NCBI GenBank assembly: GCA_937874695.1
Contig: CALNAJ010000018.1
Coordinates: 62,001 to 126,000 of the forward strand
DNA: 64,000 nucleotides
DNA from: an uncultured Lactobacillus sp.
GTDB lineage: Bacteria; Bacillota; Bacilli; Lactobacillales; Lactobacillaceae
Direction: 5' to 3'
The position numbers and the translations under genes were made by a program. The notes beneath the pieces are model-generated. The model was not told the origin of the DNA. It made no database searches and saw nothing but the letters and a program-made list of their open reading frames with translations. This document shows positions 33,784 through 42,082 of this stretch, in pieces (the stretch's first letter is position 1; each line of letters begins with the position of its first letter).

Positions 33784-36432
33784 ATGGCAAAAGTCCCAAT
33801 TTACCAACAACCAGTGTCCACTATTTACCAGTCGCTGCAGACTGATGCGCAAGGCCTCAGCGCGCAAACCGCGCAGGAGCGACTGGCGCAGAATGGCAAG
33901 AACGTCTTGAATCAGCAGAAGACCACGTCGCTCTTGCAGAAGTTTATCGCACAGTTCAAGGATTTCATGATTATCGTCCTGATGGTGGCGGCCTTGATCG
34001 CCGGTTTGACCGGGGAAGTCGTCGATGCCGTGATTATCCTGGTTGTGGTCGTGTTAAACGCCGTCTTCGGGGTCTTTCAGGAAGCCAAGGCCGAAGAAGC
34101 CATCAACGCCTTAAAGGAGATGTCGGCCCCCAACGCCACTGTGCGCCGGGGCAATGTCGTCACAACCGTCAAGAGTGATGAATTGGTGGTCGGTGACATC
34201 GTGTTACTGGAAGCCGGTGACATCATTCCTGCCGATCTACGGCTGGTCGAGGTGGGCTCGCTCAAGGTTGAGGAGTCCGCGCTGACCGGGGAATCCGTGC
34301 CAGTTGAGAAGTGCGATGGCATTTTGACGGGCGATGACTTGCCCATTGGGGACCGCGCCAACATGGCATTCATGAACAGCAACGTCACGTACGGTCGCGC
34401 CACCGGGGTCGTGGTCGCGACCGGGATGCAAACGGAAGTCGGTCGGATTGCCGGCATGATTGAAGCCGCCGATGAGACGACCACGCCGCTACAAGCCAAC
34501 TTGACGCAACTCGGCAAGTCCCTGACGATTCTGATCTTAGTGATTGCGGCTATCGTCTTTGCCATGGGGATGTGGCGGCAGGCCGAGAGCTTGATCGACA
34601 TGTTGCTGACGGCGATTTCCTTGGCCGTTGCGGCAATTCCAGAAGGTTTGCCGGCTATCGTGACGATCACTCTGGCCTTGGGCACCCAGCGAATGGCTAA
34701 GCGCCACGCTATTGTGCGAAAGTTACCGGCCGTAGAAACGTTGGGAAGTACCGATATCATTGCCTCCGATAAGACTGGGACACTGACGCAAAACAAGATG
34801 ACCGTTGAAAAAGTTTACCAGGATTTAAAGCTGGTCGATGCCCACAGCCTGAATTTTGACCGGGACAATCTGTTGGCCCAGACCATGATTCTCAGCAACG
34901 ATACCAAGATCACTGACGAAGGCTTGGCCGGTGATCCTACCGAAACCGCGTTGATCCAATACCAAATGGACCGGGACTATCCTGTTGATCAGGTCTTGGC
35001 CGACCGACCGCGAGTGGCGGAGATTCCCTTCGATTCCGAACGGAAGTTAATGTCGACCGTTCATCCTTTAGCCGATAAAAGGTTTTTGATCGCCGTTAAA
35101 GGGGCACCGGATGAACTGCTGAAACGGGTGACTCAGGTGGCTAAGCAGGGTCAGGTGTCGCCGTTGACGGCTGCCGACCGCGAGGCTATCCTGACGACCA
35201 ATCACGAGATGGCTACGCAGGCCTTACGTGTCCTGGCATTTGCCTACCGCCTCGTCGATGTCGTCCCAACGGAGATGACCAGTGCTAATGTTGAAAATGA
35301 CTTAGTCTTTGCCGGAATGGTGGGGATGATCGATCCCGAACGGCCAGAAGTCGAACAGGCCGTGGCCGACGCCAAATCTGCCGGGATTCGCCCCCTGATG
35401 ATCACGGGGGACCACCGGGATACGGCGGCCGCCATCGCCACGCGTTTGGGTATCATCGAAGAAGGCGAGACCGCTGCTGTGATTACCGGCGCCGAGCTGG
35501 ACGCCATGGACGACACTACCTTTGCCAATAAGGTCAAGGATTACGCGGTATACGCGCGAGTTGCACCGGAGCATAAGGTGCGTATTGTGACGGCTTGGCA
35601 GCGGCACGGTAAAGTCGTCGCCATGACCGGTGATGGGGTCAACGATGCCCCCGCATTAAAGGCTGCCGATATCGGAATTGGGATGGGCATCACCGGGACC
35701 GAGGTCTCCAAGGGGGCCAGTGACATGGTCTTGGCCGATGATAACTTCTCCACAATCGTCGTGGCCGTTGAGGAAGGACGGAAGGTCTTTGCCAATATTC
35801 AAAAGGCCATTCAGTACCTGTTGTCCGCCAACCTGGGTGAAGTCCTGACGCTGTTCATGATGACCATGCTGGGCTGGCAGATTCTGGCGCCGGTTCACAT
35901 TCTCTGGATCAACCTGGTTACCGACACCCTGCCAGCAATTGCCTTGGGAGTCGAGCCGATGGAGCGCAACATTATGAAGCAACCGCCACGGGGCCGGAAG
36001 TCGAATTTCTTCTCCGGCGGGGTGCTGGGCGGCATTCTCTATCAGGGGCTACTGGAAGGGGCCATCACACTGTTTGTTTACTGGATGGCAATCACGTACC
36101 CGGTTCACGCCGCCACCAACCTGGCCCACGCCGATGCCCTGACCATGGCCTTCGCCACGTTAGGCTTGATTCAACTGTTCCACGCCTTTAACTCCAAGTC
36201 GATTCGTGGTTCAATCTTCACGGTCGGCCTATTCCGGAATAAATTCTTCAACTTGGCTATCGTGATTGCCTTCGCGTTATTGGCTATGACAATCCTGGTT
36301 CCGGGCTTAAATGGTATGTTCCACGTTGCTCACTTGGACTTGTTCCAATGGGCCATCGTCTTGGGAGCCTCGTTCATGATGATTGTCATTGTGGAAATCG
36401 TTAAGTTCTTTCAACGCCGCGTGGTAAAATAA
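33784..36432 (+). CDS. P-type cation-transporting ATPase (P2A, Ca2+/Mn2+ type)
   Basis: 882 residues, the length of bacterial PMR1/SERCA-like pumps. N-terminal cation ATPase domain, actuator TGES motif (ALTGESVPVEK), transmembrane PEGL ion-binding motif (AAIPEGLPAIVTITLALG), phosphorylation site SDKTGTLTQNKMTV, nucleotide-binding KGAPDEL, hinge TGDGVNDAPALKAADIG, and a C-terminal six-helix bundle with NLVTDTLPAIALG. The Mn2+ riboswitch upstream makes Mn2+ export the most likely job, as for Lactococcus YoaB; Ca2+ transport cannot be excluded by sequence. A GGAGGAAA ribosome-binding site precedes the ATG. Confidence 0.93.
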   Translation: MAKVPIYQQPVSTIYQSLQTDAQGLSAQTAQERLAQNGKNVLNQQKTTSLLQKFIAQFKDFMIIVLMVAALIAGLTGEVVDAVIILVVVVLNAVFGVFQEAKAEEAINALKEMSAPNATVRRGNVVTTVKSDELVVGDIVLLEAGDIIPADLRLVEVGSLKVEESALTGESVPVEKCDGILTGDDLPIGDRANMAFMNSNVTYGRATGVVVATGMQTEVGRIAGMIEAADETTTPLQANLTQLGKSLTILILVIAAIVFAMGMWRQAESLIDMLLTAISLAVAAIPEGLPAIVTITLALGTQRMAKRHAIVRKLPAVETLGSTDIIASDKTGTLTQNKMTVEKVYQDLKLVDAHSLNFDRDNLLAQTMILSNDTKITDEGLAGDPTETALIQYQMDRDYPVDQVLADRPRVAEIPFDSERKLMSTVHPLADKRFLIAVKGAPDELLKRVTQVAKQGQVSPLTAADREAILTTNHEMATQALRVLAFAYRLVDVVPTEMTSANVENDLVFAGMVGMIDPERPEVEQAVADAKSAGIRPLMITGDHRDTAAAIATRLGIIEEGETAAVITGAELDAMDDTTFANKVKDYAVYARVAPEHKVRIVTAWQRHGKVVAMTGDGVNDAPALKAADIGIGMGITGTEVSKGASDMVLADDNFSTIVVAVEEGRKVFANIQKAIQYLLSANLGEVLTLFMMTMLGWQILAPVHILWINLVTDTLPAIALGVEPMERNIMKQPPRGRKSNFFSGGVLGGILYQGLLEGAITLFVYWMAITYPVHAATNLAHADALTMAFATLGLIQLFHAFNSKSIRGSIFTVGLFRNKFFNLAIVIAFALLAMTILVPGLNGMFHVAHLDLFQWAIVLGASFMMIVIVEIVKFFQRRVVK

Positions 36433-36469
36433 CTTTAATAGTTATTTTCAGAATGTGACCTGAAGGGAT

Positions 36470-37663
36470 GTGAAGGTAGTGGCTTTAACGTATCAAGCGT
36501 GTTTACAAGCAACCAACGTTGTCTTAGCGAGTGGGAGCGTGCCCACCATCGTGGGTGAGGCCGGGATCGGGAAATCCGCGTTAGTTGCGGACCTGGCCCG
36601 TCAGCGTCACGCCAAGCTATTTACGACGGTCGTCAGCCTGGTGGAAAAGGGGGATCTGGTGATTCCCGTCCCACCCCTGACGAGTGATTCCTTTGTCCAG
36701 ACCGAAAAGTATGGGTCGCTGGCCGATGTACAGTTTGGCTATTCCCATACCCTGGTCGCCATGATTCGTTACGCCGAAGCCCATCCGGACCAGGAGATCA
36801 TCTGGTTCTTGGATGAGTTCAATCGGGGAACACAGGCGGTCCAGAGTGAGCTGATGAACCTCGTGCTACAACGGCAGATCAACACGTTGACGCTACCGGA
36901 TCAGGTTCACCTGGTCCTCGCGGAGAATCCCGATGCGACCATGGCTGGGTTCGAACAGAGCCATTACGGCGTGACCCCCGGGGATGCGGCGATTGCCGAC
37001 CGGACGACGCGGCTCGTCCTAACGGCGGACGCCACGACCTGGTTGGCCTGGGCGACCCAGACGAGTGCTGGGGAGCCACGGATTCACCCGCTGGTCACAA
37101 CTTATTTAGCGGAAAATCCCGCCGATCTGCACGTGGTCGCCACGACGACAGCCACGGCGGACGATGACCTACAGCCGACCCCTCGGGCCTGGGAACGGGT
37201 CTCACAAGCCTTACACGAATTAGAACGGCAACGACTCCTGAGTCAAACGGCGGTCGTGGCGGCCATCATGCAAGGAAACTTGGGGATGACGGTCGGCACG
37301 GCCTTTGCCGGTTACGTGCAGGAACAGCGGCCGGGATTGACCGTTGACCAGGCGTACACGACAGCCGATGCCGTGGCCGTCTTCAAGACACTTGCACCGG
37401 CACAGCAGCAACAAATTTTGCGACTGTGTTTGGCGGCCAATACCGCGGACTGGCCCCTGACGACGGGGAGTACGGCGCAGCGGTTCAGTGAACTGCTAGC
37501 GGCCTGTCCCGCCGATGGTCAGTTTGCGATTGCCCAGCAGCTGGCGGATGAACCGGATCTCTTGGAGCAGTTAGAGGCTGTGACGGCGACAACGCCCGGT
37601 GTGGCGCAGCTGTACCAGCAGTTAACGGCAATCGGCCAGCGTGGTAGTCAGATCGAGGTGTAG
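36470..37663 (+). CDS. MoxR-family AAA+ ATPase
   Basis: About 397 residues. AAA+ ATPase with Walker A GEAGIGKSALVADLA (about 28-42) and Walker B IIWFLDEFNRGTQAVQSELMNLVLQRQ, typical of the MoxR branch that acts as a chaperone-like partner of VWA-domain proteins. The C-terminal half contains the lid and helices rich in Ala, Thr and Gln. The start is uncertain: GTG at 36470 or GTG at 36479, both behind AAGG-type sites. It is the first of three tightly packed genes with a VWA protein and a small protein. Function unknown. Confidence 0.82.
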   Translation: MKVVALTYQACLQATNVVLASGSVPTIVGEAGIGKSALVADLARQRHAKLFTTVVSLVEKGDLVIPVPPLTSDSFVQTEKYGSLADVQFGYSHTLVAMIRYAEAHPDQEIIWFLDEFNRGTQAVQSELMNLVLQRQINTLTLPDQVHLVLAENPDATMAGFEQSHYGVTPGDAAIADRTTRLVLTADATTWLAWATQTSAGEPRIHPLVTTYLAENPADLHVVATTTATADDDLQPTPRAWERVSQALHELERQRLLSQTAVVAAIMQGNLGMTVGTAFAGYVQEQRPGLTVDQAYTTADAVAVFKTLAPAQQQQILRLCLAANTADWPLTTGSTAQRFSELLAACPADGQFAIAQQLADEPDLLEQLEAVTATTPGVAQLYQQLTAIGQRGSQIEV

Positions 37664-37666
37664 GTG

Positions 37667-39019
37667 ATGACCAGTTTAACGCAGGATTTGAAACGGTTAG
37701 CCACGGTATCGACCGCCGACCAGGGCACACGGACGCAAGAAGTTTATCGTAATGCGGTTATGGCCCTGTTGCAGACGGACCCCTTCTACGGCCACGTGCT
37801 CAGTCAACTGACGCTGGAAGTTGGCCAGGGACGCACGCCGTTAGAGTTACGACCGACGACCACGGATTGGCGGCTACGGTTGAATCCTGACGCAATTGCC
37901 AAACAGAATTGGACCGGGGCCCAGTGGGTAACGATGCTTCGTCACACGGTGCTGCACCTGCTCTGGCAACACCCACAGCGGTATGCCACTGCGCTACAGA
38001 CACCGGCACAGGCCGGACTGGTACGGTGGGCGACGGATGCTGCGGTCAACGACTATCTGACCGACTTACCGGCACAGGCGATTACCAGTCAAAAGCTCCA
38101 ACAGTTGATCGGGCAACCAGTCTTGCGGCAGCAGGACTCGGCCGTTTATTTTCAACAATTGCGCCAATGGCGGGCCAAGCAACACGCCTCGTCACAGCCC
38201 AAACCGGCTGGTGGACCGGCACATCCGGGAACCAACGCGGCACGCCTGAGCGCAACCGAAGGGACTGAGCCGACCGATTTAGACGGCCATTCGACTTGGG
38301 GAGATGCGGACGCTACCGCCGCGGCTAATCGCGAGCAGTGGCGTCAACAGCTCTTCCAGCACACGGCGGACACCTTGACGGCCAAACAGCGGGGAACGCT
38401 CCCTGGGGCCGTTCAGGCGGCGCTGACGCCGACGGTTGCCGAGCATCCACTGGATTGGCGCGTCTTGCTCAAACGCGGACTGGGGCAGGTACCAGCCGGA
38501 CGTCAGCCAGCGTTCGGTCGATTCAACCGTCGGCAACCGGCGCGAATGGAGTTGCCCGGGCAGATTGTGAACACCTGGCAGAAGATTTCGGTCTTTGTCG
38601 ATGAGTCGGGATCGATGGGGAACCACGAGATTAGCTACCTGCTGGGGCAGATGGCCGCGCTATTGGCCGTTTATCCCGCTCAGGTGACCGTTTACCCCTT
38701 TGATACAGTCGTGGACCCCAACAAGCGCTTTGACCTGCAACGGCGCCCTCAGCACCTCACACGGACGGGCGGGGGCGGCACCCGGTTTCAGGCGGTCTTC
38801 GATGCCTTGCCGCGGCTTCTGCAAGGGGCGAGTGGCCAGCTCGTCATTATTTTGACGGATGGTTACGGTGAACGGCATCTACAGCCAATATTGCCGGTAC
38901 CGGTGATCTGGTTGCTGACAAGTCCCATCGCAGCATTCTCGGTCGAGTCAGCGCCCGGTACCGTGGTGAGCCTGACGACCGATCCGCAGTGGCAAACAAT
39001 AAGGAGGGAAAAGTCGTGA
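37667..39019 (+). CDS. VWA-like domain protein with degenerate metallopeptidase-like N-terminus
   Basis: 450 residues. The N-terminal region resembles the putative metallopeptidase domain found with DUF2201; where active members have HExxH, this shows HTVLHLLWQH (about 108-117), so the glutamate is missing. The C-terminal third is VWA-like with a MIDAS-type motif VDESGSMGNHE and LTDGYGERHL. A Pro/Ala/Thr/Gln-rich linker joins them. VWA proteins work with MoxR ATPases, and the ATPase gene ends immediately upstream. ATG at 37667 preceded by GAGGTG. The role of this pair in lactobacilli is not known to me. Confidence 0.8.
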   Translation: MTSLTQDLKRLATVSTADQGTRTQEVYRNAVMALLQTDPFYGHVLSQLTLEVGQGRTPLELRPTTTDWRLRLNPDAIAKQNWTGAQWVTMLRHTVLHLLWQHPQRYATALQTPAQAGLVRWATDAAVNDYLTDLPAQAITSQKLQQLIGQPVLRQQDSAVYFQQLRQWRAKQHASSQPKPAGGPAHPGTNAARLSATEGTEPTDLDGHSTWGDADATAAANREQWRQQLFQHTADTLTAKQRGTLPGAVQAALTPTVAEHPLDWRVLLKRGLGQVPAGRQPAFGRFNRRQPARMELPGQIVNTWQKISVFVDESGSMGNHEISYLLGQMAALLAVYPAQVTVYPFDTVVDPNKRFDLQRRPQHLTRTGGGGTRFQAVFDALPRLLQGASGQLVIILTDGYGERHLQPILPVPVIWLLTSPIAAFSVESAPGTVVSLTTDPQWQTIRREKS

Positions 39020-39312
39020 TGCAACAGTTAACGGCGGCCGAGTTACGGTCGTTGATTAAACAAACGGCACCGTATCGCAACGCTCATGCCATCTTGGCCG
39101 ATGAGTGGGGTGCACGGGCTCAAGAGAATCCATTGTTCCAAGCACCAATCACCGTGGCCGACCTCCAATTTGCTAAGGATTTGCAGGCAGCGGGGGTTAG
39201 TTCGGTAAAATTAGATTTCGACGATTACGGGGCCGTTCAGCGGTGGATTGCCGCCAATCAACAGTATTTAACCCCGAATGATCGGGCCTGGTTACAGTGT
39301 CCTTTCGATTAA
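39019..39312 (+). CDS. Small protein of the MoxR-VWA operon
   Basis: 97 residues beginning MQQLTAAELRSLIKQTAPY. No family recognised. Mostly helical by eye, soluble, no signal peptide. The start overlaps the VWA stop codon (TGATG) and AAGGAGGG lies ten bases upstream, inside the VWA gene, so translation is coupled. A GTG one codon earlier is possible. Its conserved position suggests it belongs to the same complex as the MoxR and VWA proteins. Confidence 0.75.
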   Translation: MQQLTAAELRSLIKQTAPYRNAHAILADEWGARAQENPLFQAPITVADLQFAKDLQAAGVSSVKLDFDDYGAVQRWIAANQQYLTPNDRAWLQCPFD

Positions 39313-39336
39313 TTTCGAGGTGTAAAGAAAAAACCC

Positions 39337-39365
39337 TTTACATCATATCCATAAACTGGTATATT
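39337..39365 (+). promoter_or_regulatory. rpsP promoter
   Basis: TTTACA (39337-39342), 17-bp spacer, TATATT (39360-39365), 35 bp before the rpsP start. Confidence 0.75.
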
Positions 39366-39399
39366 ATTACACGTTGAAAGAAATACAGGAGGTGTCTAC

Positions 39400-39675
39400 A
39401 TGTCAGTTAAGATTCGTTTAAAGCGGATGGGTTCTAAGAAGCGCCCATTCTACCGGATTGTGGTTGCCGACTCACGGAGTCCTCGTGATGGTCGTTTCAT
39501 CGAACAAGTTGGAACGTACAATCCAGTTACCCAACCTGCTTCAATTACGTTGAAGGAAGAATCTATCATGAACTGGTTGAACAATGGTGCTCAACCTTCA
39601 GATACGGTTAAGACTTTACTCTCCAACGCTGGTATCATGAAGCAATACCACGAAGCTAAATACACTAAAAAGTAG
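39400..39675 (+). CDS. rpsP: 30S ribosomal protein S16
   Basis: 91 residues. Binds the 5' domain of 16S rRNA and aids 30S assembly. Signature SVKIRLKRMGSKKRPFYRIVVADSRSPRDGRFIEQVGTYNP. AGGAGGTG ribosome-binding site, own promoter. First gene of rpsP-khpA; rimM-trmD-rplS, normally contiguous with these, is displaced here by about 730 bp of structured repeats. Confidence 0.98.
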   Translation: MSVKIRLKRMGSKKRPFYRIVVADSRSPRDGRFIEQVGTYNPVTQPASITLKEESIMNWLNNGAQPSDTVKTLLSNAGIMKQYHEAKYTKK

Positions 39676-39684
39676 TGATTAGCC

Positions 39685-39945
39685 ATGACCGATTTTAAGG
39701 CATTAATTCTAGCAATTGTTAGCCCACTCGTTGAACATCCCGAAGCTTTGGTGGTAACACCTCAGGAGACGGACCGGTTCTTCGAATATCGGTTAACCGT
39801 TCATCCGGACGATATCGGTCGGGTGATCGGTAAACAAGGCCGCGTGGCGCAGGCGATTCGTACGATCGTCTATAGCGTTCGCGTTCAAGGCAATAAACGG
39901 GTACGACTCATCATTGATGACCGCCCGGCAAAGACTCTCGAGTGA
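39685..39945 (+). CDS. khpA: KH-domain RNA-binding protein KhpA
   Basis: 86 residues; single KH domain with the GxxG loop in DDIGRVIGKQGRVAQAIRTIV. KhpA forms a complex with KhpB (Jag) and binds many RNAs in Gram-positive bacteria, influencing cell size and division. It starts 9 bp after rpsP and is followed by a terminator. Confidence 0.95.
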   Translation: MTDFKALILAIVSPLVEHPEALVVTPQETDRFFEYRLTVHPDDIGRVIGKQGRVAQAIRTIVYSVRVQGNKRVRLIIDDRPAKTLE

Positions 39946-39972
39946 GGCGGCAACGTTTCCTCGAGTTTTTTT
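39937..39972 (+). terminator. Terminator of rpsP-khpA
   Basis: CTCGAG (overlapping the khpA stop) pairs with CTCGAG, followed by TTTTTTT. The short core stem may be extended by neighbouring bases. Confidence 0.7.
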
Positions 39973-40017
39973 GTACCCCAATCTCAAAATAATTACGTGG
40001 CGAGATGGCGGCTAGCA

Positions 40018-40203
40018 GCGCCTTGCCGGGCAACGTCAATCAACCGGGACGCGGTGGGCGGACACCTGGAGCCACAGAGCGGTCTCCAGGCTTGCTTTGA
40101 ACCTCTGAAAAACGAGTTTCAAAGACACCAATTCCCTAAGCAACGATGAATCTGTCGCTAAGGGAATTCCCACGGCTGAGTTGATTGACGTTGCCCTCAC
40201 TGC
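40018..40203 (-). repeat. Structured intergenic element, family 2 (intact copy)
   Basis: Minus-strand copy of the 12196-12377 element. The outer stem is again a perfect 17 bp (40028-40044 with 40180-40196) but its sequence, GGGCAACGTCAATCAAC, differs from that of the other copy at most positions past the first four, with every change matched opposite. Hairpin 1 is AATTCCCTTAGC..GCTTAGGGAATT and hairpin 3 is CCTGGAG..CTCCAGG, also co-changed. Hairpin 2 and the single-stranded blocks (TCAGCCGTGGG, GTCCGCCCACCGCGTCCC) are nearly identical. Confidence 0.86.
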
Positions 40204-40372
40204 TTTGATGGTGGTGTGGTAATTATTATGAGATGTGGTGACTGGCCGTATTGGCTGTTTCTGTACTATCAGTTTAGAAAATCGTTGGTAGATACCATTA
40301 AATAAAAATAAATCTAGTTATATCATGTTGGCCTCATGGATGGTGTAAGTAGGTACAAACACAATTGAGTTT

Positions 40373-40559
40373 AGCCGGAGGAGGCTAGGGTGAAGCCAGC
40401 AGTGATAATGGCGTTAGGACGGTGGTTTTCCGTTCTTACGCCATGGGACGTGTTTGGAGACTTGCGTGAACTTCGCGAGGCTTTAAACCGAGCCGAAAGC
40501 CCGTTCTATGGCTGTAGGCGGTCCCCACAGCAGGCGTAATCCTAGCAGCCGCAGGCGAC
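40373..40559 (-). repeat. Structured intergenic element, family 1 (copy D)
   Basis: Read on the minus strand: GTCGCCTGCGGCTG, outer stem CTAGGAT with ACCCTAG (one mismatch), conserved CTGCTGTGGGGACCG, hairpin pair like copy C (GTTTAAAGCCTCGCG..), CGTCCC, and a final hairpin ATGGCGTAAGAACGG with CCGTCCTAACGCCAT. The last stem differs from copies A and B (ATGGTGT with ACACCAT) by compensated changes. It lies about 115 bp upstream of rimM. Confidence 0.82.
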
Positions 40560-40572
40560 AGCGCACAAGTTG

Positions 40573-40595
40573 TATTTTCACCGCCCGGTAAGGCG
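40573..40595 (+). repeat. Fragment of a family 2 element
   Basis: 23 bases identical to 12355-12377, the right end of the family 2 element (ATTTTCACCGCCCGGTAAGG core). The matching left arm is not found nearby. It sits 14 bp from the family 1 copy D, so D may have inserted into or replaced part of a family 2 element. Confidence 0.7.
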
Positions 40596-40673
40596 AGTGA
40601 GTGTAACCTCGTAACTGATTTAAAGAACACTGAATGTAAAATAATCATTTTAAAAAATAGGGAGGCCAATTAG

Positions 40674-41192
40674 ATGGCATATTACACAGTCGGGACCATC
40701 GTGAACACGCATGGTATCAAGGGTGAGGTCCGCGTTATGGCGATCACCGATTTTCCTGAGAATCGTTTCGCGGTGGGGGCAACGCTCTACGCTTTTCAGA
40801 AGGGCCAGTCCAAGCCTGTTAAGTTGACGATTGTTTCCGAACGGCCCCACAAGAACTTCTACTTATTAAGCTTTGAGGGCAAGCCGTCAATCAACGATGT
40901 TGAAATCTATAAGCAAAGCACGTTGAAGGTCACGGATGACCAATTAGAACACGATAAGTTACAACCCGGCGAATACTACTACCACCAAATCGTGGGCTTA
41001 GATGTCGTGACGGTTGATGGCGAAGAGTTGGGGACAATCAAGGAAATTCTGTCACCTGGCGCCAATGACGTTTGGGTCGTTGACCGTCCTGGTAAAGATG
41101 ACTTGCTGTTGCCGAAGATCGACCAAGTGATTAAGACTATCGACTTGGAGCAACACCAAGTCACGGTTGAATTAATGGAGGGACTCGAGTAA
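40674..41192 (+). CDS. rimM: 16S rRNA processing protein RimM
   Basis: 172 residues. Assists maturation of the 30S head and binds S19. N-terminal barrel with VGTIVNTHGIKGEVRVMAITDFPENRF, C-terminal PRC barrel with YYYHQIVGLDVVTVDGEELGTIKEILSPGANDVWVV. A GGGAGGCC ribosome-binding site precedes the ATG. The stop overlaps the trmD start (TAATG). Confidence 0.96.
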   Translation: MAYYTVGTIVNTHGIKGEVRVMAITDFPENRFAVGATLYAFQKGQSKPVKLTIVSERPHKNFYLLSFEGKPSINDVEIYKQSTLKVTDDQLEHDKLQPGEYYYHQIVGLDVVTVDGEELGTIKEILSPGANDVWVVDRPGKDDLLLPKIDQVIKTIDLEQHQVTVELMEGLE

Positions 41193-41971
41193 TGCGCATC
41201 GATGTGTTAAGTCTATTTCCGGATATGTTTTCCGGGCCTATGCACGACTCCATCGTGGGAAAGGCGATTGAAAATGGTCATCTGACCATGCCAGTCACCA
41301 ATTTCCGAGACTACTCGACCAACAAGCACGGTAATGTTGACGACTATCCCTTTGGTGGGGGTGCCGGAATGCTCCTTCAACCGCAACCAATCTTCGATGC
41401 TGTTAAGGCCACGGAAGAGCAGGCGGCGGCTGAGGGCTTGCCTAAGGGCCGAGTGATTCTGATGGACCCAGCTGGCGTGACGTTCAATCAACACGTTGCC
41501 GAAGAGTTTGCCCATGAAGAACATTTAACCTTCCTGTGTGGCCATTACGAGGGCTATGACGAGCGTATTCGCTCACTCGTGACTGATGAGGTCTCCTTGG
41601 GGGATTTCGTGCTGACGGGTGGCGAATTGGCCTCTATGGTGATGATTGATGCGACGGTACGGCTGTTGCCCGGCGTGCTGGGAAACGAGGAGTCTGCACC
41701 TGGGGATTCCTTCTCTTCAGGATTGCTGGAATACCCCCAATATACACGGCCAGCCGATTTTCGCGGCATGAAGGTGCCCGACGTCTTGATTAGTGGCAAT
41801 CACGGTAAGATTGACGAATGGCGGCAAAAAGAGGCACTGCGGCGGACTTACACGCGGCGTCCGGACCTCATCGACCATAGCAAGTTGACCAAGGAGCAGA
41901 AACATCTGTTGGCCGACGTGCGGATCGAAGAGGAAGAACGTCAGGCTGCTGAGCAGGAGTCAAGAAAATAA
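41192..41971 (+). CDS. trmD: tRNA (guanine37-N1)-methyltransferase
   Basis: 259 residues. SPOUT-family enzyme that methylates G37 of tRNAs reading CNN codons and prevents +1 frameshifting. Motifs: VLSLFPDMF, DDYPFGGGAGMLLQPQPIFDAV, the knot segment LCGHYEGYDERI, and EVSLGDFVLTGGELA with VRLLPGVLGNEES. Coupled to rimM; rplS follows after 110 bp with its own leader. Confidence 0.97.
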   Translation: MRIDVLSLFPDMFSGPMHDSIVGKAIENGHLTMPVTNFRDYSTNKHGNVDDYPFGGGAGMLLQPQPIFDAVKATEEQAAAEGLPKGRVILMDPAGVTFNQHVAEEFAHEEHLTFLCGHYEGYDERIRSLVTDEVSLGDFVLTGGELASMVMIDATVRLLPGVLGNEESAPGDSFSSGLLEYPQYTRPADFRGMKVPDVLISGNHGKIDEWRQKEALRRTYTRRPDLIDHSKLTKEQKHLLADVRIEEEERQAAEQESRK

Positions 41972-42008
41972 CCTTTACAGGCATTTCGAGATATGATACA
42001 CTTACTTT

Positions 42009-42078
42009 TGGCTGTTTAGCCACAGAAACAACATTCCGCTGTCGAAACTGAGAATGAATGTTGGCGAAAGGATAGAAT
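42009..42078 (+). promoter_or_regulatory. Candidate L19 (rplS) leader structure
   Basis: Two stems precede rplS: TGGC-TGTTTA-GCCA (42009-42022) and CAACATTC (42029-42036) with GAATGTTG (42056-42063), then GCGAAAGGA, the ribosome-binding site. Firmicutes rplS genes have an autoregulatory leader that binds L19; position and two-stem form fit, but I cannot confirm the consensus by eye. Confidence 0.5.
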
Positions 42079-42082
42079 TGAT

